In this document: positions 34,189-47,169 of the stretch, piece after piece
Position numbering within the stretch: the first letter of the stretch is position 1
How the letters are laid out: every line of letters starts with the position of its first letter
Source of the DNA: Verticillium longisporum
Lineage: Eukaryota; Ascomycota; Sordariomycetes; Glomerellales; Plectosphaerellaceae
Direction: 5' to 3'
NCBI GenBank assembly: GCA_019188255.1
Contig: JAETXT010000016.1
Location: forward strand, 682,001-746,000
Length of the DNA: 64,000 nt
Position numbers and translations under genes: made by a program
Notes under the pieces: model-generated
What the model was told of the DNA's origin: nothing
Database searches by the model: none
What the model saw: only the letters and a program-made list of their open reading frames with translations

Positions 34189-35117
34189 ATGTCTCACTCG
34201 CACGACGACGGCGCCAGCCACTCCCACTCGCACGATGCCAGCATCTCAGCTGCTGAGCATGGCCACTCGCACGAGATCCTTGACGGCCCCGGCAGCTACC
34301 TCGGCCGCGAGATGCCCATCGTAGAGGGCCGCAACTGGTCTGACCGAGCCTTCACCATCGGCATCGGCGGGTGAGCCCTCCCCCCCTGGCACCCCCTTTC
34401 CCTGGCACCCTGCTGTTCCCCCTGACAGCGTTGGAGTCCCTGACAGACGTTGGAGCACCGTTCTGACGAGACGGCAGGCCCGTGGGTTCCGGCAAGACGG
34501 CCCTCATGCTGGCGCTCTCGCGGGCGCTGCGCGAAAAGTACTCGCTCGCCGCCGTGACCAACGACATCTTCACGCGCGAGGACGCCGAGTTCCTGACCCG
34601 CCACAAGGCCCTGCCGGCCTCGCGCATCCGCGCCATCGAGACGGGCGGCTGCCCGCACGCCGCCGTGCGCGAGGACATCTCGACCAACCTCGCCGCGCTC
34701 GAGGACCTGCACCGCGAGTTCGACACGGACCTCCTCCTCATCGAGTCGGGCGGCGACAACCTCGCGGCCAACTACAGCCGCGAGCTCGCCGACTTTATCA
34801 TCTACGTCATCGACGTCAGCGGCGGCGACAAGATCCCGCGCAAGGGCGGGCCCGGCATCACGCAGAGCGACCTGCTCGTCGTCAACAAGACGGACCTTGC
34901 CGAGATTGTCGGCGCCGACCTCGACGCCAAGGAGCGCGCCGCCCGCAAGATGGGCGAGGGCGGGCCCACCGGGTTTGCCCAGGTCAAGAAGGACGTCGGC
35001 GTCGATCACATTATCAACCTCCTCACGAGCGCCTGGCGGGCCAGCGGCGCCGAGGGCAACAGGAAGGCCGCCGGTGGGCCGCGACCGACGGCGGGGCTCG
35101 AGGAGCTGAATGCATGA
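34189..35117 (+). CDS. ureG: Urease accessory GTPase UreG
   Basis: SIMIBI-class GTPase that drives nickel insertion into urease together with UreD/UreF partners. Exons 34189–34370 and 34478–35117 join in phase to 273 residues; the intron splits the P-loop region. The P-loop [26 protein letters not shown] (the Cys-Pro-His metal site), [10 protein letters not shown] and VNKTDL are all present. The N-terminal 30 residues are His-rich (HSHDD, HSHSHD, EHGHSH), a nickel-holding extension common in eukaryotic UreG; fungi generally lack UreE, so this may supply the metal. The final 25 residues are poorly conserved. No other urease gene lies in the window. Confidence 0.95.
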
Positions 35118-35357
35118 GGGACACAACGAGAGGGAAAGACCAAGGAAAGGACGAGAGAACAAGTGTCAGGCGCGGCTGATGAAAAAAGGGGGCAGGCCCA
35201 AGAAACGCCGATTTTTTGCCTGCCAGTGTCTGTCTATATACCACTTATGAAGAGAGAGAGAGAGCCCCGAGGCCTTGATCACTTTTCCCACCCTTTCTTT
35301 TCCCTTTGCTCCTGCATTTCGTTTCACAGAAGCTCGTCATTTCCCTTCTCATGTCCA
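35118..35357. other. Short convergent gap, ureG and TSR1
   Basis: 240 bases between two converging genes, with a GA repeat near 35.25 kb. 3' UTRs only. Confidence 0.6.
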
Positions 35358-37935
35358 TCATTCGATCATCATGTCATCCTGCGCAGCCTGCGCCTCTCGC
35401 GGCTCCAGGTCCAGCAGGGCGCCCGTGTACGCAGACGCCTCATGGGGCCACACCCGCTTGTACAGGCTCACACCGACGGCGTCCTGCGGGTTAATGTGCG
35501 CGTCAAAGGTGGCCTTGAAGTAACCGTGCGTGCCGAGGGCCTCCTTGACGTAACCGCTCCTGCCGCGCCTCGTCCACAGCGGCAGCGCCTTGAACCACTC
35601 GACGTCCTCGCGGTTGAAGAACATGTAGCGGATCGTGACGATCCTCTTGTTGATGTGGTACGGGTGGCCCGTGAGAATGACACGCTTCGCCACGACACGA
35701 GATGTCGAGGGCGGCAACGCCGTGCCTGTGGCGATGAGCGTCAGACCGACGTCCGACGCCTGCTCCTCCTCCGACTGCGCCGCCTCGGCGTTCGGGGTCG
35801 TGCGCTTGAAGAACAGCACCGGGACGGCACCCCAGGTCACGGGTCCCGTGAAGGTGGCCACGGCCGACTGGCCCGGGTGCAGGTAGCGACAGTACTTGTG
35901 CACGTCGTTGGGCGTGTTGCCGGGCTGCGAGAAGAGCGGGTTGATCGTGAAGCGACGGGCGCCGCACTGCACAATGAGCTCCTCCTTCGACTTGACCGAC
36001 TTTTCGTAGTCGGAGCTGAGGTTGATGAGGTAGTTGACGACCGTCTTCTTCTGCTCGTGCCTCAGCAGCGAGACGAGCGTCACGGGCTGGCCGGGCTCGT
36101 ATGACTTCTCAAACGTGACGGGCACGTTCTTCAGGTGCACTGCCACCCTCGTGCCGGGGGCGACACCGCCCACGAGAGCCTCGCGGGTGAACCGTGAGCG
36201 GGAGCCCTGGTAGTCGGGGACACGCAGCAGCCTGCGCCAGTCTTCGGGCTCGTATGCGCGGTCCTCGTCCTCGACCCACTCGCTCGTCCGCAGGCTCTTG
36301 AGACCTCTGTACTTGGCTAACCTCTCACGGGCGGCGACACCAGGGTGCAGCTCAATCTCGTCGGGGAACTCCTTGTCGTCCTCGACCTCATCTACCTTTC
36401 TGTTTTTCCTGAACGCCGCGAGCTGCTTGGCGTCCTCGTCCTCATCGAGATCCTGGAACATCTCCGACTGAGGGTACTCTGACGGCGCACCCTCTGTCGG
36501 CGGCTTCGGCGCGTAGCCCTCGAGGCCGTCCTCGGGGCCAATCTCCTCCGAGCCAGATGACTCGTCCTCCATGTCATAGTCCTCCATGTCTGAACCCGAG
36601 TCGGACACATCCTCTCCGAGATACCAGGCCGACTGGTACTTGGACGTTCCCTTGGGGACCTTCTTGGGCTGCTGTGTGGGGTCGAGGGGGTTGTCGTCCG
36701 AGAAGTAGTGGTGGTCGTCGAGCAGGACGCCCTTTTTCGCTGTTGTGGCAACGGACGTGGCGCCGTCATCCATGTCGTCGTCGTTGTCGTCGCCCTTCAT
36801 GGCCTCGTCAGGGGCCAGGTCGAGGAGCTCATCCTGGTCCTCGTCGGGAACTTCGAGGGTCTCCTCGGCGTGGGTGTCCTCGACGGCCATTGCTTCACCC
36901 TTCTTCTTCTTGGTGATGGGCGCCGCCATGATCTTCTCGATCTGGAACAGGCCGTGGTCGCCCAACTGCACCAGCCTGTTGGCCTTGAGCCCCTTTCCTC
37001 GCACGACACCGGTGATGACTGTGGACGCCGTGCCCGACGAGGCAAACTCAATGTCCTCGGCCAGCAGCCAGCTCCTCTCGTCCCTCCACCTGACACCCTT
37101 GGGTGTGGTGTTGCACAGCGAGCGCATGAGGTTGGAGCACTCCTGGCGGCTGTCGAGGCTGTAGAGCTTCTCCTGCTCGGGGTGGAAGTGGGTGATGTAG
37201 GACTTGAGGGAGCCCAGGACCTGCGTCTTCTGCTTGGCGGGCTCGATCTTGTCGAGGCCCTGGGCGATGGAGGAGAGGGTCGGCATGCCCTGGCTCTCGA
37301 GTCTGCGCAGCATGGGCTCGCCGAGGGGGACGACCTCGCCGCCGGCGCTCAGCATGGCGGCGACAAAGTCGGCGGCGCGCGGGCCGTCGAGGACGGCGTT
37401 GAGGTCGCGCTTCAGGGGCACATATTGGAGTTTCTGCTTGAAGCGGTCGACGGAGACGCGGAAGGGGTTCTCCTCCATGTCGGCCTCCATGTCGAGGCTC
37501 TCGTTGAGCTGCTTGATGGCAAAGCTGACGTCGCTGTCTTCGCAGAGGGGGACGATGGCGACGACGCGGGGGCGCCGTCGCGGCCGGCAAAGAGGGACGT
37601 CTCCTCGAGGTGCTCCTTCTGCTTGGTGAGGCGGTGCTGCTTGGCCTGGTTGCGTCGGTCGAACTTGGACATGACGTTTTGGTGAGGGGTCTTGCGCTGG
37701 CCCTTTTCGGTGCCGGCCACCTTGCCTGTTGAGGATCATGTTAGTGAATTCGTAAGGGATACAGTACAAGCAGAAGGAGCATGTCTCGAGGGGAATCTGC
37801 GCCCGAACGACTGGACAGCATGGTCATCATACCCTTGGCGGCGTTGCGCAGCGCGCTCTTCGTCGCATGCTTGGACTTGAAGGGCTTGTGGGAGACTTTC
37901 GTCGTGGAGCGATGGGAGTGGCTCATGGTGGACAT
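35358..37935 (-). CDS. TSR1: 40S ribosome maturation factor Tsr1 (one-base frameshift)
   Basis: A GTPase-like, catalytically inactive BMS1/TSR1-family protein that binds pre-40S particles and blocks early joining. Exons 37935–37833 and 37725–35358. The N terminus KPFKSKHATKSALRNAAKGK and MSKFDRRNQAKQHR are family signatures. A degenerate G domain follows (RVVAIVPLCEDSD), then a long acidic middle and a beta-rich C terminus (GTALPPSTSRVVAKRVILTG; YMFFNREDVEWFKALPLWTR). A frame change occurs between FAGRDGAP and RVVAIV at a C5 run (G5 on the + strand, 37568–37572); a sixth C restores an 823-residue protein of normal family length. ATGs at 37935 and 37926 are both possible starts. Acts in nucleus and cytoplasm. 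Confidence 0.9.
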
Positions 37936-38534
37936 GTTGCCGTCACCTCCGGCCTTGAACCTGAAAGGTAAAGAAGCCACTTTGGGGGATATCGTCTTGG
38001 GGGGTTCGAGAGGGGCCAAAAGGTCGAAAGCAAGACGGTGAAGTGAGGTAAGTTGTGTGGGATGGTGGTGCTGCCGAAGCGGGCAAGGCGGGACACACTA
38101 CAGCGGGCAGCCAGTGATGAAGTGCCTGAGCCTGGGCATTTTTAGTGGGTGGTGCAGCACACAAACACCCTTCTGGCTTTGGGGGCAGCAGCGGGCCGTC
38201 GCAAGTCACAATGGCGGGGTCGTGTCCTGGTCGCTCTTTCTCACCCCTCTGCATCCAGAAATTTTCTGTGGCTATCTTATCGCCAGCTTATCGCTGGGTG
38301 GGGCGGAACGGAACGACCCTGTCCAATGATGAGCATTCGATAAGTCTTGCAGATCTGGAAGACCCCCAAAGATTTTTTGGACTGGGTTGGACTCTGAGAG
38401 ACGGCGAGTGAGAGAGAGCGGCCCATTGGTATCACATAGACGGCGTCTGATGATTCGGATCACGACCTGACCTCGACTTCGATCTCGACCCCAGTCCGTC
38501 CTGTCCATACCTCGCCCACCCACAACCGCCCACC
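37936..38534. promoter_or_regulatory. Shared divergent promoter region of TSR1 and UTP7
   Basis: 599 bases separate the start codons of two divergently transcribed small-subunit biogenesis genes. No TATA box was seen next to either start. A bidirectional promoter giving joint expression is inferred from the arrangement; specific motifs were not identified. Confidence 0.5.
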
Positions 38535-40258
38535 ATGGAAGGAACAGTATCACGGACAGATGCCGCGCCAGCGAGGCACCACTCCAATGGCGCGACCGCC
38601 GTCGAGCGCCGGACAAACCTCTTGACCAAGTCGGAGCGCGACAAGCTGAAGCGCCGCAAGGAGGCCGATCAGTCCTACGGCCGCGGCAAAAAGGTCAACC
38701 TCAAGACGGTTCGCGACAAGAAGCTCCGCGGCAGCATGAAGCGCCTCGAGGGCAAGTTCGAGACGGCAGCCCTGCGCGCCCGCGACGCCGAGATTCTGCT
38801 CGAGAAGACAACCGGCTTCCTCGAGCCCGAGACGGAGCTGGAGAGGACCTACAAGGTTCGCCAGCAGGACATCATTGAGGATGTGGCCGTGTCGACGGCG
38901 CAGAAGCGGTTCGAGCTGAAGCTCGACCAGCTGGGACCCTACATCGCCGAGTACTCGCGCAACGGCAGGGACCTGCTGATGGCGGGGCGAAAGGGCCACA
39001 TCGCGACGATGGACTGGCGCGAGGGCAAGCTGGGGTGCGAGCTGCAGCTGGGCGAGACGATCAGGGACGTCAAGTGGCTGCACAACAACCAGTTCTTCGC
39101 CGTGGCGCAGAAGAACTACGTCTACATCTACGACAAGGACGGTGTCGAGCTGCACTGCCTGAAGAAGCACCGCGAGGTCACGCACATGGAGTTCCTGCCG
39201 TACCACTTTCTCCTCTGCACAATGGTGAGTTGACCGCATGCAAAAAAATCCGACTTGAAGACCTCTGACTGACGAAACCACGCCAGGCCACCAACGGCTG
39301 GCTCAAATACCAAGACACATCAACGGGCCAGATTGTCACGGAGCTCCCGACGAAACTCGGCCCCCCGACGGCCATGACGCACAACCCCTACAACGCCATT
39401 ATCCACGCCGGCCACCAGAACGGCACAGTCACCCTCTGGTCACCAAACTCCCACGACGCCGTCGTCAAGCTGCTGGCGCACCGCGGCGCCGTGCGCTCGG
39501 CGGCCGTCGACCGCGAGGGCCGCTACATGGTGACGACGGGCCAGGACTGCAAGATGGCCATCTGGGACATTCGCATGTTCAAGGAGGTGCACCAGTACTT
39601 CACGCGGCAGCCGGCGTCGTCGGTGGCCATCTCCGAGACGGGCCTCACGGCCGTGGGGTGGGGCACGCAGACGACCGTCTGGAAGGGCCTCTTCTCCAAG
39701 CACGCGCCGACGCAGGAGAAGGTGCAGAGCCCCTACATGACGTGGGGCGGCGAGGGCAAGCGCGTCGAGCGCGTGCGCTGGTGCCCCTTTGAGGACACGC
39801 TCGGCATGGGCCACGACGAGGGCTTCTCGTCCATCGTTGTGCCCGGCGCCGGCGAGGCCAACTTTGACGCCCTCGAGGTCAACCCCTTCGAGACGGCCAA
39901 GCAGCGCCAGGAGGCCGAGGTCAAGGGCCTGCTCAACAAGCTGCAGCCCGAGATGATCGCCCTCGACCCCAACTTCATCGGCAACCTCGACCTGCGCTCC
40001 GACAAGCAGCGCCGCGCCGACAAGGACCTCGACGCCAAGCCCGAGAACGTCGAGGAGGAGATCCGCAACCGCGCCAGGGGCAAGAACGGCGCCCTCAAGA
40101 AGTACCTGCGCAAGCAGCGCAAGAAGAACATCATCGACGAGAAGAGGATGAAGGTCGACGAGATTTGGAACGAGCAGCAGAAGCTCAGGGAGAAGAAGAC
40201 GCAAGAGGTCGAGGCCGACCTCGGCCCGGCGCTGTCGAGATTCGTCAGGAAAGCGTAG
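38535..40258 (+). CDS. UTP7: U3 snoRNP / SSU processome protein Utp7 (WDR46)
   Basis: WD40 protein of the small-subunit processome, needed for 18S rRNA processing in the nucleolus. Exons 38535–39224 and 39287–40258 join at a codon boundary to 553 residues. The N-terminal basic region includes KKVNLKTVRDKKLRGSMKRL. Propeller blades follow: YIAEYSRNGRDLLMAGRKGH, VYIYDKDGVELHCLKKH and GTVTLWSPNSHDAVVKLLAH among them. The BING4 C-terminal domain is clear: WCPFEDTLGMGHDEGFSSI, then GAGEANFDALEVNPFET. It ends in a Lys/Arg/Glu helix (NALKK-like KNGALKKYLRKQRKKNII). No frame problem. Shares its upstream region with TSR1. Confidence 0.95.
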
Positions 40259-40732
40259 GCGGTGCGGGGCGGAGCAGGAGTAGAAGCAGAAGCAGAAGCA
40301 GAAGCAGAAGCAGGGGAAGAATTCGTGTCGCACCTTGTAGGAACCATGCCCGGGGCTGGGGTTTAGCATCTAGCTGGCGTTTTGGAACGTGGGATTTGGT
40401 AGTCTGGTCATTGAATACCCTGGCATGTCACAACTTGATGTGCTCGAGTGGTTTTGAGATTCCGTTTCTTCGTGAATTCCTATATACCTGCGCAAAGTGC
40501 GTTCCGCTCCATCAATGACGACCCGAGCCTTTGCTGTGTGTGTTTGTGCGCGCACGCCAATCGTCCTGAACAGCAACTGACAAGCAGATTTCAGTCCTGC
40601 CCTTCTCACTTTTTTCTGTCCCCCATACCATGGAGCACCGTTTCCCTCGAATCTAAACAAAAGTAAAAATCAAAGACGTCAAAGTTCTATGTGGACCAAG
40701 GCCGAAACCTCCCTGCCAAGAGAGCATGCCGC
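40259..40732. other. Convergent 3' region with AGAAGC repeat
   Basis: 474 bases between UTP7 (+) and PTH2 (-). It contains a purine-rich hexamer repeat at 40274–40316; otherwise nothing seen. Confidence 0.6.
40274..40316 (+). repeat. AGAAGC hexanucleotide repeat
   Basis: About five to six AGAAGC units directly after the UTP7 stop codon, inside its likely 3' UTR. Confidence 0.9.
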
Positions 40733-41487
40733 TCACAGCAGCTTCAGATGCCCGGTAATCTTATCAACCAAGCTCTTGGGCGCCGGACCGACACCAAGCA
40801 CCGTCAGGCTGCCGGCCTCAATCTGCGTGCGGCCAGCATCGGCAATGACCTCGGCCGTGACACCCTGAGCGCGCGCCGCGGCCCGCAGCTTCTTCAGCTC
40901 GTCCTCACCCTTAATTTGGACGGCGATTTTAGCCTGGCCGAGGCGCTCCCAGCGGTCGAGCAGACGGGCCTCGGCGGAGGACGGGCCGTTCTTGGCGGCG
41001 GCGCGGGCGAGCACCTTGTAGCACGCGAGGGTGGCGTGGGAGCTCTGGGCGGCCATTTTGCCTATGGGGGGCGCGGGTCAGTCCATTGTCTCGCAGGTGG
41101 TAAACAGGTGGGTGGGCAGGACGACGTACCCTTTGTCATGCCGAGGTCTGTCCTGACAACGAGGACGAGCTTGCATTCCTCCTTGCCGGCATCTGCAATG
41201 GGCACGGCCTTGGCCTTCTTCTCGTCCTTCTTCTTCTCCTCCTGGCGCAGGCCGTCGCGGCGGTCGGCGGCCTCGCCGTTGGCCCAGTTGGGGGCGTGGT
41301 CGAGGATCGTGTCGTCCTCGTCAATGTCGGACTCGTCGCTCTCGACGGGGTCGCGGAGGTTGCCGCGGCGCTCGGCCTTGAGCGCAGGGGAGATGACGTA
41401 GCCGCGAATGGCGAAGACGCCGAGGGCGAAGCCGGAGAGGAAGGTCACGGCGGAGGTGGTGAGGATGAGGTGCAGCGTGTCGGACAT
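40733..41487 (-). CDS. PTH2: Peptidyl-tRNA hydrolase 2 (Pth2)
   Basis: Hydrolyses the ester bond of peptidyl-tRNA released from stalled ribosomes. Exons 41487–41130 and 41061–40733 join in phase to 228 residues. An N-terminal membrane segment (LHLILTTSAVTFLSGFALGV) anchors the protein, as in Bit1/Pth2 of other eukaryotes, probably to the outer mitochondrial membrane. An acidic and Lys/Glu-rich linker follows. The catalytic domain runs from KLVLVVRTDLGMTKGKMAAQ through SSHATLACYK, with the family-typical IKGEDEL and VTAEVIADAGRTQIEAGS. Ends in HLKLL. Convergent with UTP7. Confidence 0.93.
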
Positions 41488-42319
41488 GGTGGGGGGGAGA
41501 GTGCCGCGGGCGCGGGCTTGAGCTTTGGCGGGTATGTGAATTCGTATGGCCTGCGGTGGTAGCAATGCAGCTTCGATGTGGTCGGTGAGGAATCCGGATC
41601 GGGAGAGACCGCGGGATGTTGGCAAGGACAAAGTTGAGGGTCAGAGTTGAGGTTTGTCAGGATGCGGGAGCTGCGGCAGGTCTGGAAGCTTGGATCCAAG
41701 CTTTGGTGTTCGAGCGTCCACGCCGTGACACCCCACTCACTGCCAGGTACCTTACTTTACCTTACCTTACCTACCTTAGGTACCTAGGTATACGTGGTAT
41801 CCCGCCCGGAGCTGCACTGACGTTTGCAGTGAGCTGCTGTTTCAGCAGTGGGATCGACTCATAAGCTTCCTGTCAGTTGCTTCGATGACCAACGCAAAGC
41901 AGGCCAATAAAGAGGGAAACTGAAAGCCGCACCTTGTTCTGCTCATTCAATTAGTATAACACTGGTTAGATACCTTCCAAATATTGACGTAGGAGTCATC
42001 CATAGCCCGTACCCCGAGACTGCGAACTGAAGCGTTTGATCTGCAACACCAGGGAACTATGGAATACGAAATGCTGTGCAAGAGGATGAAATAAAGTTAC
42101 ACATGCATCTTTGTTTGAGATACAACACCATATATGGTAATCTCGTACTAATTGAACTTCTCCGATGCTGTCCATCGCACCTGAAGCCCTGTCTTGCACA
42201 TGGTGGACCACTTTGAACTCTAAGCTCGTCAATCAGCGGCCCCAGACTCATCTCACTTGAAGCACCTCACCTCACCCGTCTCCCCCAAACAGCCACTCAC
42301 TCGTCGAGCATCGCCCCCC
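41488..42319. other. Divergent promoter region, PTH2 and NRK1
   Basis: 0.8 kb shared upstream space. It carries the TACCTTAC/TAGGTACCTAGG repeat at 41743–41792 and turns AT-rich around 41.9–42.2 kb. No gene recognised. Confidence 0.6.
41743..41792. repeat. TACCTTAC tandem and TTAGGTACCTAGG palindrome
   Basis: Degenerate TACCTTAC units run into a TTAGGTACCTAGG palindrome. The same TAGGTACCT word flanks the inverted-repeat element at 17.54–18.03 kb, so this may be a dispersed motif or an old insertion footprint. Confidence 0.7.
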
Positions 42320-43205
42320 ATGACGGACCAGAAAGCCGTCGTCGTGGCCCTCAGCGGCTGCTCGTCCAGCGGCAAGACAACCCTCGCCCGTCTCCTCCGC
42401 GACATTTTCCCCAACACCTTTATCCTCCACGAGGATGACTTCTACCGCGCGGAAGAAGAGTACATCCGCAGACCATCCCTCACGACAGCCAGATCCCCCA
42501 GCTGACATGTATCTCGCCTCGCAGACTCCCCTCCAAGAACGGCCTCCTAGACTGGGACTGCCCCCAAGCGATCAACATCCCGGACATGGAAAAGGCCCTC
42601 GCCCACATCCGCACCGCCGGCACATTCCCCGTACGTCCCCTCCCCGCTTCGCTCCCTCTCTCTAACCCCCAACCCAAAAGCCGTTTGTCGACTCGAAAGA
42701 GGACCAAAACTCAGTGGGCGCCTGCCCCGTCAGCGCCGACAAGATCGCGGCTCTCCAGGCCAAGGTCGCCGCCTGGCTCCGTCCCTCGGCGCCAGGCCAC
42801 GCCGTCTTCGCCTCGGGCCTGCGCCTCTGTCTCTTCGACGGCTTCCTCCTCTACTGCAGCGAGATGCAGGCCGCCATGCGTCTCATCGATGTCAAGCTGT
42901 TCCTGACCGTCAGCCGCGCGCGGGCGACGCACAGGCGCGAGGCCAGGGACGGGTACGTCACGCTCGAGGGGTTCTGGAAGGACCCGCCGGGGTACGTTGA
43001 CGCCATTGTCTGGCCCAACTATGCTGATGCGCACGGCTGGTTGTTCGAGGGGCGTGATGTCGAGGGGTCCTTGGACCGCGGGGTGTTGAGGGAGAATGGC
43101 ATCCTGGCGCAGGCGGGTGACGAGCTGGATATCGATATGGAGAAGATCTTGGAGTGGGCGGTTGATACTGTCATGACCGAGCTGGAAAGGCGGCTGAAGC
43201 AGTAG
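42320..43205 (+). CDS. NRK1: Nicotinamide riboside kinase (Nrk1)
   Basis: Phosphorylates nicotinamide riboside to NMN in the NAD+ salvage pathway; a P-loop kinase of the uridine-kinase-like fold. Exons 42320–42459, 42525–42630 and 42681–43205 join in phase to 256 residues. The P-loop is GCSSSGKTT near residue 14; HEDDFYRAEEE carries the catalytic acidic residue; LDWDCPQAI follows after intron 1, typical of Nrk1. Later motifs are DGFLLYC and the lid RRARATHRREARDGY-like stretch (SRARATHRREARDGYVT). The C terminus is helical and ends ERRLKQ. Uridine kinase is the alternative but lacks the LDWD motif. Confidence 0.9.
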
Positions 43206-43439
43206 CAGTAGATGCTTGAGCCACTTGGATGATAGAAACTGGTTCACATCATGCCGACGATGAAGCCTTGAGACCCGGTGCCAGCGAGGTGTTGGCACAT
43301 GTATCCGACGATGTAGTAGCCAGATCGGCCACCGTCTGTGATAGACTGGCATCATAATGAAGGAAGAATAGAGATTCTCAATTTCTCAACCTGGTGATTG
43401 CTGAATACTAAAGGAAACTCACAACCAGGCAAACCCCTA
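43206..43439. other. Short convergent gap
   Basis: 234 bases between NRK1 (+) and glucoamylase (-): 3' UTRs only. Confidence 0.6.
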
Positions 43440-45612
<2,173 letters not shown>

Positions 45613-47169
45613 GAAGGGCTGTGCGAGAGAATTGGTGAGATGGGCAGGGAATACCTCGAGAGTGAGGCCGTGAAAGAAGGACATGTTGATAGTCTGTGCT
45701 GTCTGTCAAAAAGGCAGGACACTGAGATTAGGCAGGTGTAGGAAGGCGCGATGGAGGCGGGGAAAGATCAACTATTGTGTGAACCCTGAAAAGCCTGCTG
45801 CTCTTATGTTGCTCGCAGTTCAGGTGCCCGTCGGCTTTTCTTGGCCAAACTTGAATCGATTCAAGTTTTCCTTACACGAAGATCACAAGACCAAGCACAT
45901 CGACAGTTTCATCGGCCCGCGCAGCCGATGCCTCGATATTGTTGTCCCAAGCCCTGTCACGAGGAACAGAAACGTGTGGTATAGCCTCTGTAAGCGGAGA
46001 GACTCTGTGCCGGATGAGCTGCAGGCTGCGAAATACTGTATGGGATGATGGTGTTCAGTCATGACACGGGGAGGCCCTGGGGTAGGACGTCAAAGAAGCC
46101 CCGCACTTCTCAGCTTCACGCGACCATGTGATCCAGATACCGTCATTAGATTTGGCAACCACATGCTCTGAACCCGCGTCGTGCCTCGACATGCCAAGCT
46201 CGAGGTCGAGAACATTGTGAACCGTCAATGCGGCTCTGCTTTTGGGTATCTATTTTGATGGGGTTTGTCGATCGCCCGGCACTCATTTCCTGGCCAACGG
46301 CCTCTTTTGTTTGGAAAATTTGCATGAGGACTCTGGTCACGTAGACAGATGTTGACTACCGCATCTTCCCGACTTCAAAGAAGAAGAGATGCTGCCGTAC
46401 TGCGCATACGCGTTGCGAGAACTGCCTTCAGAAGACCGGGCGGCGAGGTTTCGCATACACATGTCATTGAGATTCAACGTTTCGTTCCTCCACCTACGCC
46501 TGCCTGGTGTTTCCCAGTTCACCGTGCAGCAAGCAAAGTGCAAGCAAATAAAAGTTGTAGCCGAAATGGTTTGCCTCCAACCTCATCGATCGACGATCTC
46601 GGTAAAAAGGTTTGGAATATGACGGCCCCAGTGCTCCCGTTCCCCCAAGCTCAGCTTTTTACGGCGAGCGAGGCTTCCCAGGCTGGTCGTTCTTGGATCT
46701 GCCGATTGGATGATTGACATCATAAGTGATGGCTCCTTGGGGCGAAATCGAGATGCCGCAGAAATCAACTCTAACGCGCAGGCTAGAGGATCGCTGGGCA
46801 CAGATCCGTGGTGAGAAGAAGGAGAGAAGAAAGGAAGCAGAAAAATTTCGAGGCTGCGATATGTACTCCAACGGCGGACCCGCAATCGTTGCTGACTAAA
46901 CGCCCGATTCGTCCGTCCGCCGCCTGTCGCCCTGCCTGCCATGCACGACCTGCATCAGTACTTTTTGGCCAACCACCTGGGTGGGCCACATATGTCCAGA
47001 GCTCCAGGAACTTCAACTCATCCACGATCGACATCCATTTACCGTCTAGTCCTGCCGCGAGCCTGTCCTCTATCCACCAAATTCACACCATACCCTCTTC
47101 CCGACATCGCCCAAGGACACCTCAACTCAAACCCAAACCTCCTCCTCCCCCCTTGGGCAACCCGCCAAG
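45613..47169. other. Divergent intergenic, glucoamylase and SNU66
   Basis: 1.56 kb between two divergent starts. The first part should carry the glucoamylase promoter, expected to respond to carbon source. No gene or TATA box was identified with confidence. Confidence 0.55.

Noticed and set aside
34296..35162. Long minus-strand frame antisense to ureG
   Set aside because: It mirrors GC-rich third positions of ureG; the composition is typical of an antisense shadow.
36708..37685. Long + frame antisense to TSR1
   Set aside because: Shadow frame; the minus-strand frame carries the Tsr1 signatures.
45613..45684. Glucoamylase start at the upstream ATG (45684)
   Set aside because: It would bury the signal peptide 24 residues inside the protein; 45612 places it at the front. 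Kept only as an alternative.
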